Source: Klebsiella pneumoniae (lineage in GTDB: Bacteria > Myxococcota_A > UBA796 > GCA-2862545). Taken from it: DNA of 39,071 nt. Shown piece by piece: positions 1-8,878 of the stretch; the stretch's first letter is position 1, and every line of letters starts with the position of its first letter. The notes under the pieces are model-generated. The model saw only the letters and a program-made list of their open reading frames with translations, searched no databases and was not told where the DNA came from. The translations under genes and the position numbers were made by a program. The stretch spans positions 1-39,071 of the forward strand of contig CAMASI010000035.1 in NCBI GenBank assembly GCA_945861065.1, in the 5' to 3' direction.

Positions 1-61
1 CGAGTACCAGGAAGTCCATGGCGACGGCGTACACATCGAGCTTCTCATGGTCGAACGGCAT
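1..61 (-). CDS. Four-helix bundle protein (S23/IVP family), N-terminal part only, cut by window edge
   Basis: Read on the minus strand from an ATG at 61, the frame gives MPFDHEKLDVYAVAMDFLVL and then runs off the window. The EKLDVY opening is typical of the small four-helix-bundle family related to proteins encoded in 23S rRNA intervening sequences, usually about 115-125 aa. A purine-rich stretch (aggcag) precedes the ATG. Function in this family is unknown. The first 49 bases of the window match positions 38874-38922 in inverted orientation with one mismatch, so a second copy lies at the other end. The start, upstream spacing and reading frame are seen directly; that the gene is intact beyond the window is not known. 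Confidence 0.6.
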   Translation of the reverse strand, partial: MPFDHEKLDVYAVAMDFLVL

Positions 62-81
62 CGCTGCCTCGGGTCGGGAGG

Positions 82-102
82 GGGATCGGGATCGGGATCG
101 GG
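82..102. repeat. Hexamer tandem repeat (gggatc, 3.5 units)
   Basis: Three and a half perfect copies of gggatc lie just upstream of the minus-strand four-helix-bundle start. The surrounding stretch 62-198 shows no convincing gene on either strand. A simple repeat this close to a start could vary in length by slippage, but nothing shows that it does. Confidence 0.7.
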
Positions 103-198
103 TGCGCGCAGGCGTATCGCGGAGCGGCTTTCGATCATCGCGCCCCGCGGCAGTGGCCTCCGCGATCAGTGACCGGTTGTTCCAATCCGCACACGCCC

Positions 199-1122
199 CT
201 AGCCGCCCACCACCACCGCCCACCCTCGCTCGATTTCGGCCCGATCGAAATCGCGACCGATGAGCACCAACGTGGACGTGGTGGGTGCCGCCATGGCGCC
301 AGGACCGAGCTGTAGCCACTGGAACACGCCATGGGCGACAACTGCGCGCTGAAGGCCGGAACAGTGGAACAACCCCTTGAGGCGCCACAGCGTCCACGTC
401 CTCCGCGCCGCCACGAACTGCAAGAAGACCTTGAGGCGCGGCAGATCGACGGGTCGGTCTGTCGAAAGGGTCACATGCGCCGCCTCGACGTGGCTTGTAG
501 CCGCCATCTGCCAACGCGCTGCATCGTGGCCGCCGAGATCGAGCAAGGGACCGACATCTACGTCGGCGTGGTGAGCTCGCCACAACGGCGCCGTCGGGTT
601 GTGCGCACGGACCAGGGTTTCCGCTGCGTCCGCGTCTGCGCGGTCCACGTGGTTGAGCACGACGGCATCGGCCACGGCGAGCTGCTCGATCGAGAGCGGG
701 TGGAGTTCCAACGCACGCGCCAGATCCGCCGCACTCGCCACCGCGATCACGCCGTCGACCCTGGTTTCCGCTGACAACACAGGGTCCAACAAGAAGGTCT
801 GTACGACAGGTCCCGGCGAAGCGAGCCCGCTCGTCTCGATGATCAAGCGCTCGAAGCGCAGGGGGCGGAACCAGGCCTTTCGCCGCGCCAGCAGTCGGGT
901 GACGGCCGCGACGAGGTCGCCGCGAACCGTGCAGCACACACAACCGTCGGTCAGTTCGACGATTTCTTCGGTCGTACCGACCACAAGCTGACCATCGAGT
1001 GCGACGTCGCCCGATTCGTTGACGATGACCGCCACAGGCTTGCTGGCGGCCACCAACCGGTTGAGCAGTGTCGTCTTGCCAGACCCGAGAAAACCCGTGA
1101 CCAGCGTGACTGGAAGGGTCAG
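199..1122 (-). CDS. CobW/COG0523-family GTPase (G3E metallochaperone)
   Basis: This is a G3E-family P-loop GTPase of the CobW/YjiA/ZigA group, cytoplasmic proteins that load or traffic metals such as zinc or cobalt. Visible motifs are a Walker A (GFLGSGKTT) near residue 10, the family metal-binding CxCC (GCVCCTVRGDL), ETSGLASP as switch/Walker B, and a C-terminal CobW_C region ending with LVLIGRDFDRAEIERGW. The guanine-specificity motif, usually NKxD, reads NHVD here. The Walker A lies upstream of the first ATG/GTG in the frame. The only reasonable start is a CTG at 1122 (reading MTLPVTLVTGF), which overlaps the TGA of the upstream lipoprotein gene, so translation is probably coupled. The family assignment is firm; the start codon is an inference and the metal is unknown. 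Confidence 0.88.
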   Translation of the reverse strand: MTLPVTLVTGFLGSGKTTLLNRLVAASKPVAVIVNESGDVALDGQLVVGTTEEIVELTDGCVCCTVRGDLVAAVTRLLARRKAWFRPLRFERLIIETSGLASPGPVVQTFLLDPVLSAETRVDGVIAVASAADLARALELHPLSIEQLAVADAVVLNHVDRADADAAETLVRAHNPTAPLWRAHHADVDVGPLLDLGGHDAARWQMAATSHVEAAHVTLSTDRPVDLPRLKVFLQFVAARRTWTLWRLKGLFHCSGLQRAVVAHGVFQWLQLGPGAMAAPTTSTLVLIGRDFDRAEIERGWAVVVGG

Positions 1123-1706
1123 TGTACTGGCGCCGCGGGCAATTCTGTGGCGGCACCTGGGGGTGCGGCCGCTGCGGCGGGGTTCGCCGCGGGATCGGTC
1201 AGGGGCACGTCGCCGGACGGCGCCTCGTCTTCGTCACCAGCAATGTAGCCCAACGCCTTGAGCGCGTCAGTCACGTCCGCACCACCGCCCTTGGCGGCAG
1301 CGTCGAGCGCCTTATTGATACCAGCGTCATCCGGAAACCGCTTGTCGCCAGCGCTCAGCACCAACATGGCCGCCGCAGCGTCGCCAGCCGCCGTCACCTT
1401 GTCGGCAAGCGCGACGTGCAACTGAGCCGTGACCTGTCCTTCGAAACCCGCACCCGCCAACCGGTCCAGGCCGGTCGCAACGTCAGCGCCGAGCTTTTGG
1501 CTGGCCATCGCGTCGAGCTTCACCGCCTCCAACCGCCACGTCGCAGCCCGGTCGTCGCCCGCCGCCGCCAAGCCCTGATCGGCCAACGCCAGCGCTTTCA
1601 CCGCGTCGCCGGCATCGAGCGCAGCGCGCGCCTCGTGCTGAAGGTCATCGGCCGAGGCGCCACACGCCACCAGCCACAACACCAACGCCAGACCACGATT
1701 GTTCAT
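1119..1706 (-). CDS. Predicted lipoprotein with Ala-rich helical (TPR-like) body
   Basis: The ATG at 1706 is preceded by ggag eight bases upstream and opens with MNNRGLALVLWLVAC, a lipoprotein signal with lipobox LVAC (Cys15). The body is Ala/Asp-rich and helical (repeated ALADQGLAAAGDD, ALDAGDAVKAL type segments), like a short tetratricopeptide or Sel1-type helical repeat, and includes DALKALGYIAGDEDEA before a Pro/Ala-rich tail. It would be an envelope lipoprotein of 195 aa. The function is not recognised. Its stop overlaps the start of the CobW gene, and it is transcribed divergently from the metallopeptidase gene across 66 bases. Confidence 0.75.
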   Translation of the reverse strand: MNNRGLALVLWLVACGASADDLQHEARAALDAGDAVKALALADQGLAAAGDDRAATWRLEAVKLDAMASQKLGADVATGLDRLAGAGFEGQVTAQLHVALADKVTAAGDAAAAMLVLSAGDKRFPDDAGINKALDAAAKGGGADVTDALKALGYIAGDEDEAPSGDVPLTDPAANPAAAAAPPGAATELPAAPVH

Positions 1707-1731
1707 GTGCTTTCTCCGCAACGCGCGACCC

Positions 1732-1763
1732 CTAACGCACAACACTGTCGCCGCTTGCGTTAG
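1732..1763. promoter_or_regulatory. Inverted repeat in a divergent promoter region
   Basis: A perfect 8-bp inverted repeat, ctaacgca at 1732-1739 and tgcgttag at 1756-1763, is separated by 16 bp. The half-site centres are 24 bp apart, about two and a half helical turns. It occupies the 66-bp gap between the divergent lipoprotein gene (starting at 1706) and the metallopeptidase gene (starting at 1773), which suggests a dimeric regulator site. The repeat is seen; the operator role is an inference. Confidence 0.4.
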
Positions 1764-1772
1764 CTGGCGCCC

Positions 1773-4379
1773 ATGCTCCATCTGCTCCACGTGATCGCCA
1801 CGTTCGCCAACGCGCAGGACGAACGGACGCCCGAACAGCTCGAGGGCTACTGGCGCAGCGTCCGGCTACTCGAAACACAACCGGCACTGTTCCGACGTGT
1901 CGAGGAGCCGCTCACCGTGGCCGGGACCGGAATGAGCGTCACGCTCACCGGCGATTGGCTGGTCCCCATCTTCAGCGGGACTTTTGCCGGCGATTGGGAG
2001 CGCGACGCCGCACGCCTTCTCGATCGGATTCGACAGCAGGAAGAAGGCGCCGTGCTGCCGAGTGAAGGCCAACAAGGCACGGTGGAACTCGTCGGCTTCG
2101 CGTGGGCCGGCGGTGTCGCCGTTGCGCAGGTCGACTTTCCCGAACGAGGCGACGCCCACGCATTCGCGAATCGGCTCGTATTGGACGAGGGCTGGACCGT
2201 TGCCGAAGCTTCACCATTTGCACACGGCCAAGGGTCCATTCAAGCCGACAGAGCGCTGGTCCTCGGCGCCAACGACACCGTCCGCAACCTGTTCCTGCAC
2301 GACGACAAGGCGCCGTCGAACCCTATGGAAATCGTCGTGTACGCCGACGAGACCAGCGCCGAAGCCGTTCGACGGGCCACTTCCTGGGCCAAAGCACGCC
2401 TCGAACTGTACAACACAGCCAATGCGGGGATCCCAGACTGGATCGCCCGAACCCGCACCGACGAAATGGCAGGCATTTCCCCGGACCCGCGCGCCCTCGT
2501 GCTCGATTTGCGCACCGAACGGAACATCGGCGGCGTCCCGCCTGCAACCCCTGACGGAGACCGGGACCTGTTCTTGATGACCGACGAACGTGGGACATTC
2601 GACGTCGGCTGGCGTTCCTGGGTCGGCAGCCTGAATCTCGTGGATGAGCGCACATTCCTTCGACGCTTTTCCGGCGAACGTTTCCCGGGCATCGACCCTA
2701 CAGACCCGCTGTCGGCGGCCGCGGCGTCTCTCAGGGTCGAGATGGTCCACACCGACGCCACCCTACGCGCACAGCCGGTGGCCGCCTACATCGTTGTGGA
2801 AGCCGCAGCTCGCGTCCGCGTGCGCGCCGTCGGAGGCTCCGTGCAAGGATTCACGCTCTCGGTTCCCCGTGTGGACGCCGAGCCGAACTCCTGGGAGGTC
2901 CGGTCCGTGACCGACAGCGACGGCGCCACCCTGATCGGCGACGCGCCCCTGATGCGCCGCCAGGGCGGTGCGGACAAAGAACTGCACCCGGACCCTCCCA
3001 AACCCGGTCCAAGTCGCGACCGCGACCCTCGGCAGGCTGAACTTGACGAACTGCACGACAAGAACAACGAAATTCAGGTGTTCTTGCGGGCACCCATCGC
3101 AGACGGCGAAGAGGCAACCGTGCTGGTGGACTGGACCGACACCTGGAGCGCAGACATGGGCACCACGGGCATCCAGAGCATGGCGCCGTGGGTGACAGGC
3201 AGTCCACCCGGCGACCCCACCTCATTCCGATTCAAAGTGCTCGTCCCCAAAGCGTCCGGCTGGAACGTTGCCGCCAGTGGACGCACCTTGGATCGAGGGG
3301 AAGAAGGAGACTGGCGCTACCTCGTCGCAGGCACGACGGACACACCCGCCGCTTGGCCGATGGTCGCCGTCGGGTTGTGGGTCAATCGCGCCGAGCTAGG
3401 CACAGAGACGATGCCCGCCGTCAATGTGCATCTTCTCACCCCCTACCCTGGCGAACTGGAATCCTTCCCAGGTGAAGTTCGACGCGTGGTGTCGTTTTAC
3501 GAAGGCCTTTTGCCAAGACTTCCCGTCTCGGAGATCGAAGTCTTCGAATCCGCGAGGCGCTACAGCGGGTACAAATGGGTCGCCGGACACGGGCTCATCG
3601 CCCTTGAGCGGTCCTTGGTCGCCCAGCTCACTGGACCGGGCAGCGGAGGCATGGACGGCGGGTTGCGCGGCGTGCATCGCCACCTCGAACACGAGTTGTT
3701 TGCCCACGAAATCGCACACCAGTGGTTCGGCCATCTGATTCGCCCGGCAAGCTACGAAGATTTTTGGATCGCCGAGACCTTTTCCAACGCATTCGCCTGT
3801 TTGTACATCGCGAACGCCTTCCAAGACGAAAGCGACTGCAGGGTACTCACGAACGACTGGCGGCACACGTGGACCGGCCGCGAATTCGGCAACCTCGAGG
3901 CCGGTTTGGTTCGCGCCCGCGAGTCGCCCTACTACACCGACATCGTGTATCGGTACGGCCCCTTGGTCATGATGGACATGCTTCGGAGCCGCATTGGCGG
4001 CGAAGCGTGGCACGCCGCACTGGATGTCTTGCTGAGAGAGCGCGCCTTCCAAGGCGTGTCCACCCTGGCGCTGCAACGGGCGTTCGAGAGCACCTCAGGT
4101 CAGGATCTCTCCGATTTCTTTGATTTTTGGGTCCGTGTGGGACGGATTCCGGCGGTGGACGTGCAGTGGAAGCAGGACGGTGCCGACGTGGTCGGAGAGG
4201 TGCAAAGCGACGTTCCGTTCCGGACCTTTGACCTGGGGCTGCTCGTAGTCGATCGCGACGGTGTCGACCACAACGTACCTGTGACCGTCGTGGACGGCGT
4301 TGGGCCGTTCCGGGTAGCAGCTGTGACGGCGAGGCGGGTGAGAGTAGACCCCGATTCCCGGGCGCTCGTTCAGGACTGA
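1773..4379 (+). CDS. Secreted M1-like gluzincin metallopeptidase
   Basis: This 868-aa protein has a zinc site typical of the M1 (aminopeptidase N / LTA4 hydrolase) clan: HEIAH at residues about 645-649, followed after exactly 18 residues by the third ligand Glu in WIAETFSNAF. A likely catalytic Tyr lies downstream in VYRYGPLVMMDML. The N-terminal ~400 residues are beta-rich and not clearly assignable. The exopeptidase motif GxMEN is not evident; the equivalent segment appears to be KWVAGHGLIALERS, so classical aminopeptidase activity is doubtful. The N-terminus MLHLLHVIATFANAQ could be a short, uncharged signal sequence with cleavage after ANA. It is probably periplasmic or secreted. The next gene starts 120 bases downstream. 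Confidence 0.85.
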   Translation: MLHLLHVIATFANAQDERTPEQLEGYWRSVRLLETQPALFRRVEEPLTVAGTGMSVTLTGDWLVPIFSGTFAGDWERDAARLLDRIRQQEEGAVLPSEGQQGTVELVGFAWAGGVAVAQVDFPERGDAHAFANRLVLDEGWTVAEASPFAHGQGSIQADRALVLGANDTVRNLFLHDDKAPSNPMEIVVYADETSAEAVRRATSWAKARLELYNTANAGIPDWIARTRTDEMAGISPDPRALVLDLRTERNIGGVPPATPDGDRDLFLMTDERGTFDVGWRSWVGSLNLVDERTFLRRFSGERFPGIDPTDPLSAAAASLRVEMVHTDATLRAQPVAAYIVVEAAARVRVRAVGGSVQGFTLSVPRVDAEPNSWEVRSVTDSDGATLIGDAPLMRRQGGADKELHPDPPKPGPSRDRDPRQAELDELHDKNNEIQVFLRAPIADGEEATVLVDWTDTWSADMGTTGIQSMAPWVTGSPPGDPTSFRFKVLVPKASGWNVAASGRTLDRGEEGDWRYLVAGTTDTPAAWPMVAVGLWVNRAELGTETMPAVNVHLLTPYPGELESFPGEVRRVVSFYEGLLPRLPVSEIEVFESARRYSGYKWVAGHGLIALERSLVAQLTGPGSGGMDGGLRGVHRHLEHELFAHEIAHQWFGHLIRPASYEDFWIAETFSNAFACLYIANAFQDESDCRVLTNDWRHTWTGREFGNLEAGLVRARESPYYTDIVYRYGPLVMMDMLRSRIGGEAWHAALDVLLRERAFQGVSTLALQRAFESTSGQDLSDFFDFWVRVGRIPAVDVQWKQDGADVVGEVQSDVPFRTFDLGLLVVDRDGVDHNVPVTVVDGVGPFRVAAVTARRVRVDPDSRALVQD

Positions 4380-4452
4380 GCCCAGCTGACCAAAACACTG
4401 CCAGCGCGAACCGACGTGCGACGCCGCGAGCCGCCGAGATAGCCCGCCGTCC

Positions 4453-4472
4453 GCTGGCGATTGGGCGCCAGC
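4453..4472 (+). other. 7-bp stem-loop upstream of the phosphatase genes
   Basis: gctggcg and cgccagc pair perfectly around a six-base loop (attggg), 27 bases before the ATG at 4500. There is no T-run after it, so it is not a typical intrinsic terminator. It could be a leader-RNA structure or a weak barrier behind the metallopeptidase gene. Confidence 0.35.
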
Positions 4473-4499
4473 ACCGGACCTAGGGCATTGACGACTCTG

Positions 4500-6722
4500 A
4501 TGACCCAACGCACCCGCTCGGCGACCCGTCTTCTGGGTCCCACCAGCCTCCTCATTTGCGGCGCCTTTTGGTCGAGCACTGCCGCGGCCTACATCGGACC
4601 CGGCGCTGGTTTCGCCTTCGCAGGATCGTTGCTCGTGCTTGTCGCCGCCTTCGCCTTGGCGTTGGGAACGATCGCATTGTGGCCCATCACGTTTCTGTAC
4701 CGCACCATCCGCGTCGGAAACCCCTTCAAGAATGCCTCGGCCAAGCGCATCGTCGTGCTGGGTCTGGACGGCATGGACCCGGGTCTCGCCACGCGGTTCA
4801 TCCAAGAGGGGCGCCTTCCGAACTTCAAGGCCCTCGCAGAACGGGGCGCCTTCCGCCCGTTGGCCACCTCCAATCCATCCATGTCTCCAGTCGCCTGGTC
4901 CACCTTCGCCACCGGTGTAGATGCATCCGGACACGGGATCTTCGACTTCATCACCCGCGACCCGTGCAACTACGCGCCGATGTTGTCGTCCACCGACATC
5001 GGGCAAGCAAAACGCGTCCTGAACATTGGCAAATACATCATTCCGCTGGGCAGTCCGCGCATCGCATTGCTTCAGAAGAGTCAACATTTCTGGAAACTGC
5101 TCGGCGAAAAACATATTTTCTCGATCATCCAGCGCGTGCCCATCACCTTCCCGCCCGTGAAATTCAACGGCCTATTACTCAGTGGCATGTGTGTGCCCGA
5201 CTTGCGCGGCAGCCAGGGCACTTTCAGCTACTTCAGTACACGCCAGAGCGACACGGGCGTGCCAGTGCATACGGGTGGCGAGCAGACGGTGTTCCGACGC
5301 AAGGGCAACGTCATCCGCAGCCGAATCGTCGGTCCCGACAACGGCATGGTTCGGGGCTCTCCGCGCATGACCCTGCCCTTTACAATGACGTTGGCGGCCG
5401 ACAAGAAGTCTGCGCGACTGGAAATCGAGGGCAACGAGGCAATCACGCTCACGCCAGAAGCGTATTCGCCCTGGATCAACCTCACATTTTCGGCCGGCCT
5501 CGGCGTCAGCGTGCGTGGAATTGCCCGATTTTATCTCGTGAGCATCGACCCCGACGTAGACCTGTACATGACGCCGATTCACATCGACCCAGAAAATCCG
5601 GCGATGCCAATCAGCCATCCACAGGTGTATTCGGTCTACCTGGCGAAAAAATTTGGTCCCTACGCAACGCTCGGACTGGCCGAGGACACCTGGGCCCTCA
5701 ACGAACGCGTGATCGACGAGAAGGCCTTTTTTCAGGGGGCGCTCGACATCTGCGACGAGCGCGAGAAAATGTTCTTCGACGCGGTGGGTCGCGTCAAGAA
5801 GGGCCTCGTCACCACGGTCTTCGACACCACTGACCGCGTACAACATATGTTTTATCGGTACCTCGACCCCACACATCCCGCGAATGCGGGTAAGCCTGCG
5901 GGCGAATTGGCCGACGCCATCGTCCGCGTGTACGAGCGCATGGATACGATGCTCGGCAAGCTCGTGGCCACCTTGGGCGACGACCCCAACACGGTGCTGA
6001 TGGTCATTTCCGATCACGGGTTCACCAATTTCCGCCGAGGTGTGAACCTCAACAGTTGGCTGCGCGACAACGGCTACCTGGTGATGAAGGACGAAGCGAC
6101 CACCGGCGGGGAGTGGTTCGACGGCGTGGACTGGTCCCGCACGTCCGCGTTCAGCCTCGGTCTCACGGGCCTGTTCATCAACCGGAAAGGGCGGGAAAAG
6201 AGTGGCATCGTTGAGGAGGGGGAGCCGTATCGTGCACTGGTTCGCGAAATTGCCGACAAACTCGAAGCGCTGGTCGATCCCCAGAACCAAACGCGCGCGA
6301 TTCGACGGGTGGACATCGCGCCTGCCATCTTCGACGGGCCGTACCGTTTCGACGCTCCCGACCTGCTCGTGGGCTACGAAGGGGGCTACCGAAACTCCTG
6401 GGAGTGTGCCACGGGCGCCGTCACGCCGGACGTATTCACCGACAATACCAAATCGTGGTCGGGCGACCATTGTGTGGACCCCTCGATCGTGCCCGGCGTA
6501 TTCTTTTGCAACCGACCGATCGTCACCGAAACGCCGCGACTGGTCGACGTGCCCTTCTCTATTCTGTCGCTCTTCGGGCACGTTCCGCCCAAATACATGC
6601 AAGGCGGCATGATTTTCGCTCAAGGCGCAACGCCTGCTACCGCGAAGGGTCTGCTCGACCCCAACACCCTGTCGCAGTCCGGAGCCGCACCTGGCGCCCT
6701 GGTGACGCGCCATGTTCCTTAG
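4500..6722 (+). CDS. Membrane-anchored alkaline-phosphatase-superfamily phosphodiesterase/phosphotransferase (first copy)
   Basis: A 740-aa type I phosphodiesterase/nucleotide pyrophosphatase-like protein. The N-terminus has two hydrophobic segments separated by YIGPGAGFAF, so the enzyme domain is probably membrane-tethered. All expected metal-site elements are present: GLDGMDP near residue 85, a nucleophile position in NPSMSPVAWSTFATG (Ser aligns with the Thr of the ENPP family), HGIFDF, DTTDRVQHMF, SDHGF, and a late His in SGDHCVDPSIVPGV. This clan includes nucleases, phosphatases and phosphoethanolamine- or phosphoglycerol-type transferases, and the substrate cannot be read from the sequence. 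The ATG at 4500 was chosen over a TTG at 4461. The gene overlaps the second copy by 11 nt, implying coupled translation. Confidence 0.85.
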   Translation: MTQRTRSATRLLGPTSLLICGAFWSSTAAAYIGPGAGFAFAGSLLVLVAAFALALGTIALWPITFLYRTIRVGNPFKNASAKRIVVLGLDGMDPGLATRFIQEGRLPNFKALAERGAFRPLATSNPSMSPVAWSTFATGVDASGHGIFDFITRDPCNYAPMLSSTDIGQAKRVLNIGKYIIPLGSPRIALLQKSQHFWKLLGEKHIFSIIQRVPITFPPVKFNGLLLSGMCVPDLRGSQGTFSYFSTRQSDTGVPVHTGGEQTVFRRKGNVIRSRIVGPDNGMVRGSPRMTLPFTMTLAADKKSARLEIEGNEAITLTPEAYSPWINLTFSAGLGVSVRGIARFYLVSIDPDVDLYMTPIHIDPENPAMPISHPQVYSVYLAKKFGPYATLGLAEDTWALNERVIDEKAFFQGALDICDEREKMFFDAVGRVKKGLVTTVFDTTDRVQHMFYRYLDPTHPANAGKPAGELADAIVRVYERMDTMLGKLVATLGDDPNTVLMVISDHGFTNFRRGVNLNSWLRDNGYLVMKDEATTGGEWFDGVDWSRTSAFSLGLTGLFINRKGREKSGIVEEGEPYRALVREIADKLEALVDPQNQTRAIRRVDIAPAIFDGPYRFDAPDLLVGYEGGYRNSWECATGAVTPDVFTDNTKSWSGDHCVDPSIVPGVFFCNRPIVTETPRLVDVPFSILSLFGHVPPKYMQGGMIFAQGATPATAKGLLDPNTLSQSGAAPGALVTRHVP

Positions 6723-8697
6723 TCTCCTTCTGTCCTGTGGCGGCCCCACGGGCCCTGACGTGCCCGGCCTGTTCGTGCTGGGCGTGGACGGTATGGACCC
6801 CGTCATCACCCAGCGCCTCATTTCCGAGGGGCGTCTCCCAAACCTCAAGAAACTCGCGGAAACTGGCGCCTTCCAGGCCCTTGGCACGGTGAATCCACCG
6901 CAGTCGCCGGTGGCGTGGAGCAGCTTCGTCACCGGGCTCGACCCCGGCGGCCACGGCATCTTCGACTTTATCCACCGCGACCCGAAAACCTACATGCCGA
7001 TCAGCTCCGCCACGCCGCCTCCCGGCGACCCGGGCACCGTTATCGAAATCGGTGAGATGTATTTTCCTCTGGGCGGCTCCGAAATCGGCAACAACCGTGG
7101 CGGTACGCCGTTCTGGGACTCGTTGCATGACGCCGGGGTAGACGTGGAAGTCTATCGAATTCCCGGCAACTACCCCCCCACGCCGAGTAAGGCCAAGGTA
7201 TTGTCGGGCATGGGCACCGTGGACATGCGCGGGGGCTACGGCGTGTACACGCTGTTCACCGACCGCCCCCAGCGCAAGACGAAGATGAAGGGAGACATCC
7301 AGCAGGTCACGGTGGACGACTATGACCTCGACGGCCGCCCCGACTCAGTCCATGGCACGATTAAGGGTCCACCCGACGTCCTGCGCATCCCTCCCGGGCA
7401 CGCGCCGACGGACGCTGACTACCTGACCGCCGGTGTGACCTTCTGGCTCGACGCCGACACCGACGCCGTGCTCGTGGAACTCGGTGGCAAGCGTGCCGTA
7501 GTACGCGAAGGCGAATGGTCTGATTGGATGACGATGACCTTTGACGGCTTGCCGTTCGGCCTGCTCTCCTTCGACGGCATGACCCGCTTCTATGTGCAAT
7601 CCGTACGACCCGATTTCCGCATCTACGCGTCGCCCGTCAACATCGTCCCTTCGAACCCCGCACAGCCCATCACCACGCCCGACGACTGGGCAGAAACCTT
7701 GGCCGAGGAACTCGGTCCCTTCTACACCCAAGGCATGCCCGAAGAGACCAACGCGCTCAACGACGGCACGCTGTCCGACGACGAATACCTTCACCAGGTC
7801 GGGCTTGTGCAGGACGAGACGCGGTTGCTCATCGACAGCGCGTTGGCGCACTTCGCACCCGGCGACATGACGTTTGCGTATGTGTCCGACATCGACCTGC
7901 AGTGCCATATGTTGTGGCGTCACCACGACCCAAAATATGCGGACGCGCCGCCCCACCCGGCGTTCAACGCCGAAACGGCCCCAAAGCACCAGGACGACAT
8001 CGAACACCTGTACGAAGACGTGGACAAGCTCGTCGGACACGTGCTCAAGACCCTGCCCGACGACACACATTTCTTGCTGATGTCTGACCATGGATTTCAG
8101 CCCTACACACGCGAGGTCCACCTCAACACGTGGCTACGCGACCACGGTTGGCTCACGCTCAAAGACGGAAAAACGGTGGGCCAGATCGCCGCCGGCGACG
8201 TGGACTGGAGCAAAACGCGCGCCTACGCACTGGGTTTCAACGCGGTGTACCTCAACGTACAGGGCCGAGAGGGTCAAGGCATCGTGGGGCCTGGGCAGGT
8301 GGACGCCGCAACCGCTGAGTTGTCGTCCCAACTTCTGGCCATGTCGGATCCGAGCAACGGCCGCACAGTCGTCCGTCATGTGCACCGCACGCGTGACATT
8401 TACGCGGAGGCGCGGCGGGCAGAGGGGCCCGATCTTGTCGTGGGGTACGACGCGGGTTTCGGCGGGTCGGATCAATCCACGCTCGGCGAAATCGTGCCGG
8501 AATGGATTGGGGACAACCGCGCGAAATGGTCTGGAAATCACCTGATGGATGCTGAAGTCGTTCCGGGCGTGCTCTTCGCCAACAGGCCAGTAACGGGTCA
8601 GGGGCACGATTTGCTGGACGTCACTGCGACCGTGTTGGCCCACTTTGGCGTGGCGCCCACGCGCGGGATGACCGGAAGCACTTTCCTGGCGGACTGA
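6712..8697 (+). CDS. Alkaline-phosphatase-superfamily lipoprotein (second copy)
   Basis: A 661-aa paralogue of the preceding gene with the same ordered motifs: GVDGMDPVI, SPVAWSSFVTG with a Ser nucleophile position, GGHGIFDF, YVSDIDLQCHM, MSDHGFQPY and SGNHLMDAEVVPGVLF. Instead of transmembrane helices it begins MFLSLLLSCGG, a very short lipobox-like signal with Cys9, so it is probably lipid-anchored in the envelope. It lies 11 nt into the end of the first copy. The pair looks like a tandem duplication that diverged in anchoring mode. A short related 3' remnant lies at 12321-12407. The substrate is unknown. Confidence 0.85.
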   Translation: MFLSLLLSCGGPTGPDVPGLFVLGVDGMDPVITQRLISEGRLPNLKKLAETGAFQALGTVNPPQSPVAWSSFVTGLDPGGHGIFDFIHRDPKTYMPISSATPPPGDPGTVIEIGEMYFPLGGSEIGNNRGGTPFWDSLHDAGVDVEVYRIPGNYPPTPSKAKVLSGMGTVDMRGGYGVYTLFTDRPQRKTKMKGDIQQVTVDDYDLDGRPDSVHGTIKGPPDVLRIPPGHAPTDADYLTAGVTFWLDADTDAVLVELGGKRAVVREGEWSDWMTMTFDGLPFGLLSFDGMTRFYVQSVRPDFRIYASPVNIVPSNPAQPITTPDDWAETLAEELGPFYTQGMPEETNALNDGTLSDDEYLHQVGLVQDETRLLIDSALAHFAPGDMTFAYVSDIDLQCHMLWRHHDPKYADAPPHPAFNAETAPKHQDDIEHLYEDVDKLVGHVLKTLPDDTHFLLMSDHGFQPYTREVHLNTWLRDHGWLTLKDGKTVGQIAAGDVDWSKTRAYALGFNAVYLNVQGREGQGIVGPGQVDAATAELSSQLLAMSDPSNGRTVVRHVHRTRDIYAEARRAEGPDLVVGYDAGFGGSDQSTLGEIVPEWIGDNRAKWSGNHLMDAEVVPGVLFANRPVTGQGHDLLDVTATVLAHFGVAPTRGMTGSTFLAD

Positions 8698-8713
8698 GCT
8701 TCGTCAAGAAGCG

Positions 8714-8878
8714 TCAACCTGCAAGAACTTCGGACACACGCGTTCGAAGTGCTGGCAAAACCTCCAACTCGAACCACGGATTTCGGCGGAGCCAAAGGTT
8801 ATTCCTCGGGCCTTGATGCGGAAGTGCAATCACGTCGGGCCAATCGGCGCGCCAGGCCTTCACCCGCTCGGTCAGGGA
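8714..8878 (-). pseudogene. C-terminal remnant of a uracil-DNA-glycosylase-superfamily gene
   Basis: On the minus strand, ending at a TGA at 8714, the frame reads SLTERVKAWRADW, then LPHQGPRNNLWLRRNPWF and a short helical tail. This matches the C-terminal part of the uracil-DNA glycosylase family whose motif is LPHPSPRN(x)xWLxRNPWF. Here HPS has become HQG. Upstream of residue SLTERV the similarity stops and no start or N-terminal domain is found. I read it as a decayed gene end. The assignment rests on motif recognition only. Confidence 0.6.

Noticed and set aside
331..774. Long plus-strand frames over the CobW gene
   Set aside because: They are shadows of the minus-strand gene with its motifs; their translation is Arg/His/Pro-rich and without domains.
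4461..4499. TTG start at 4461 for the first phosphatase gene
   Set aside because: It lies in the loop of the 4453-4472 hairpin and would add a non-hydrophobic extension; the ATG at 4500 gives a normal membrane anchor.
5175..6959. 594-aa minus-strand frame across the phosphatase genes
   Set aside because: Antisense to two genes with complete catalytic motifs; no ribosome-binding site or recognisable domain, typical of high-GC shadow frames.
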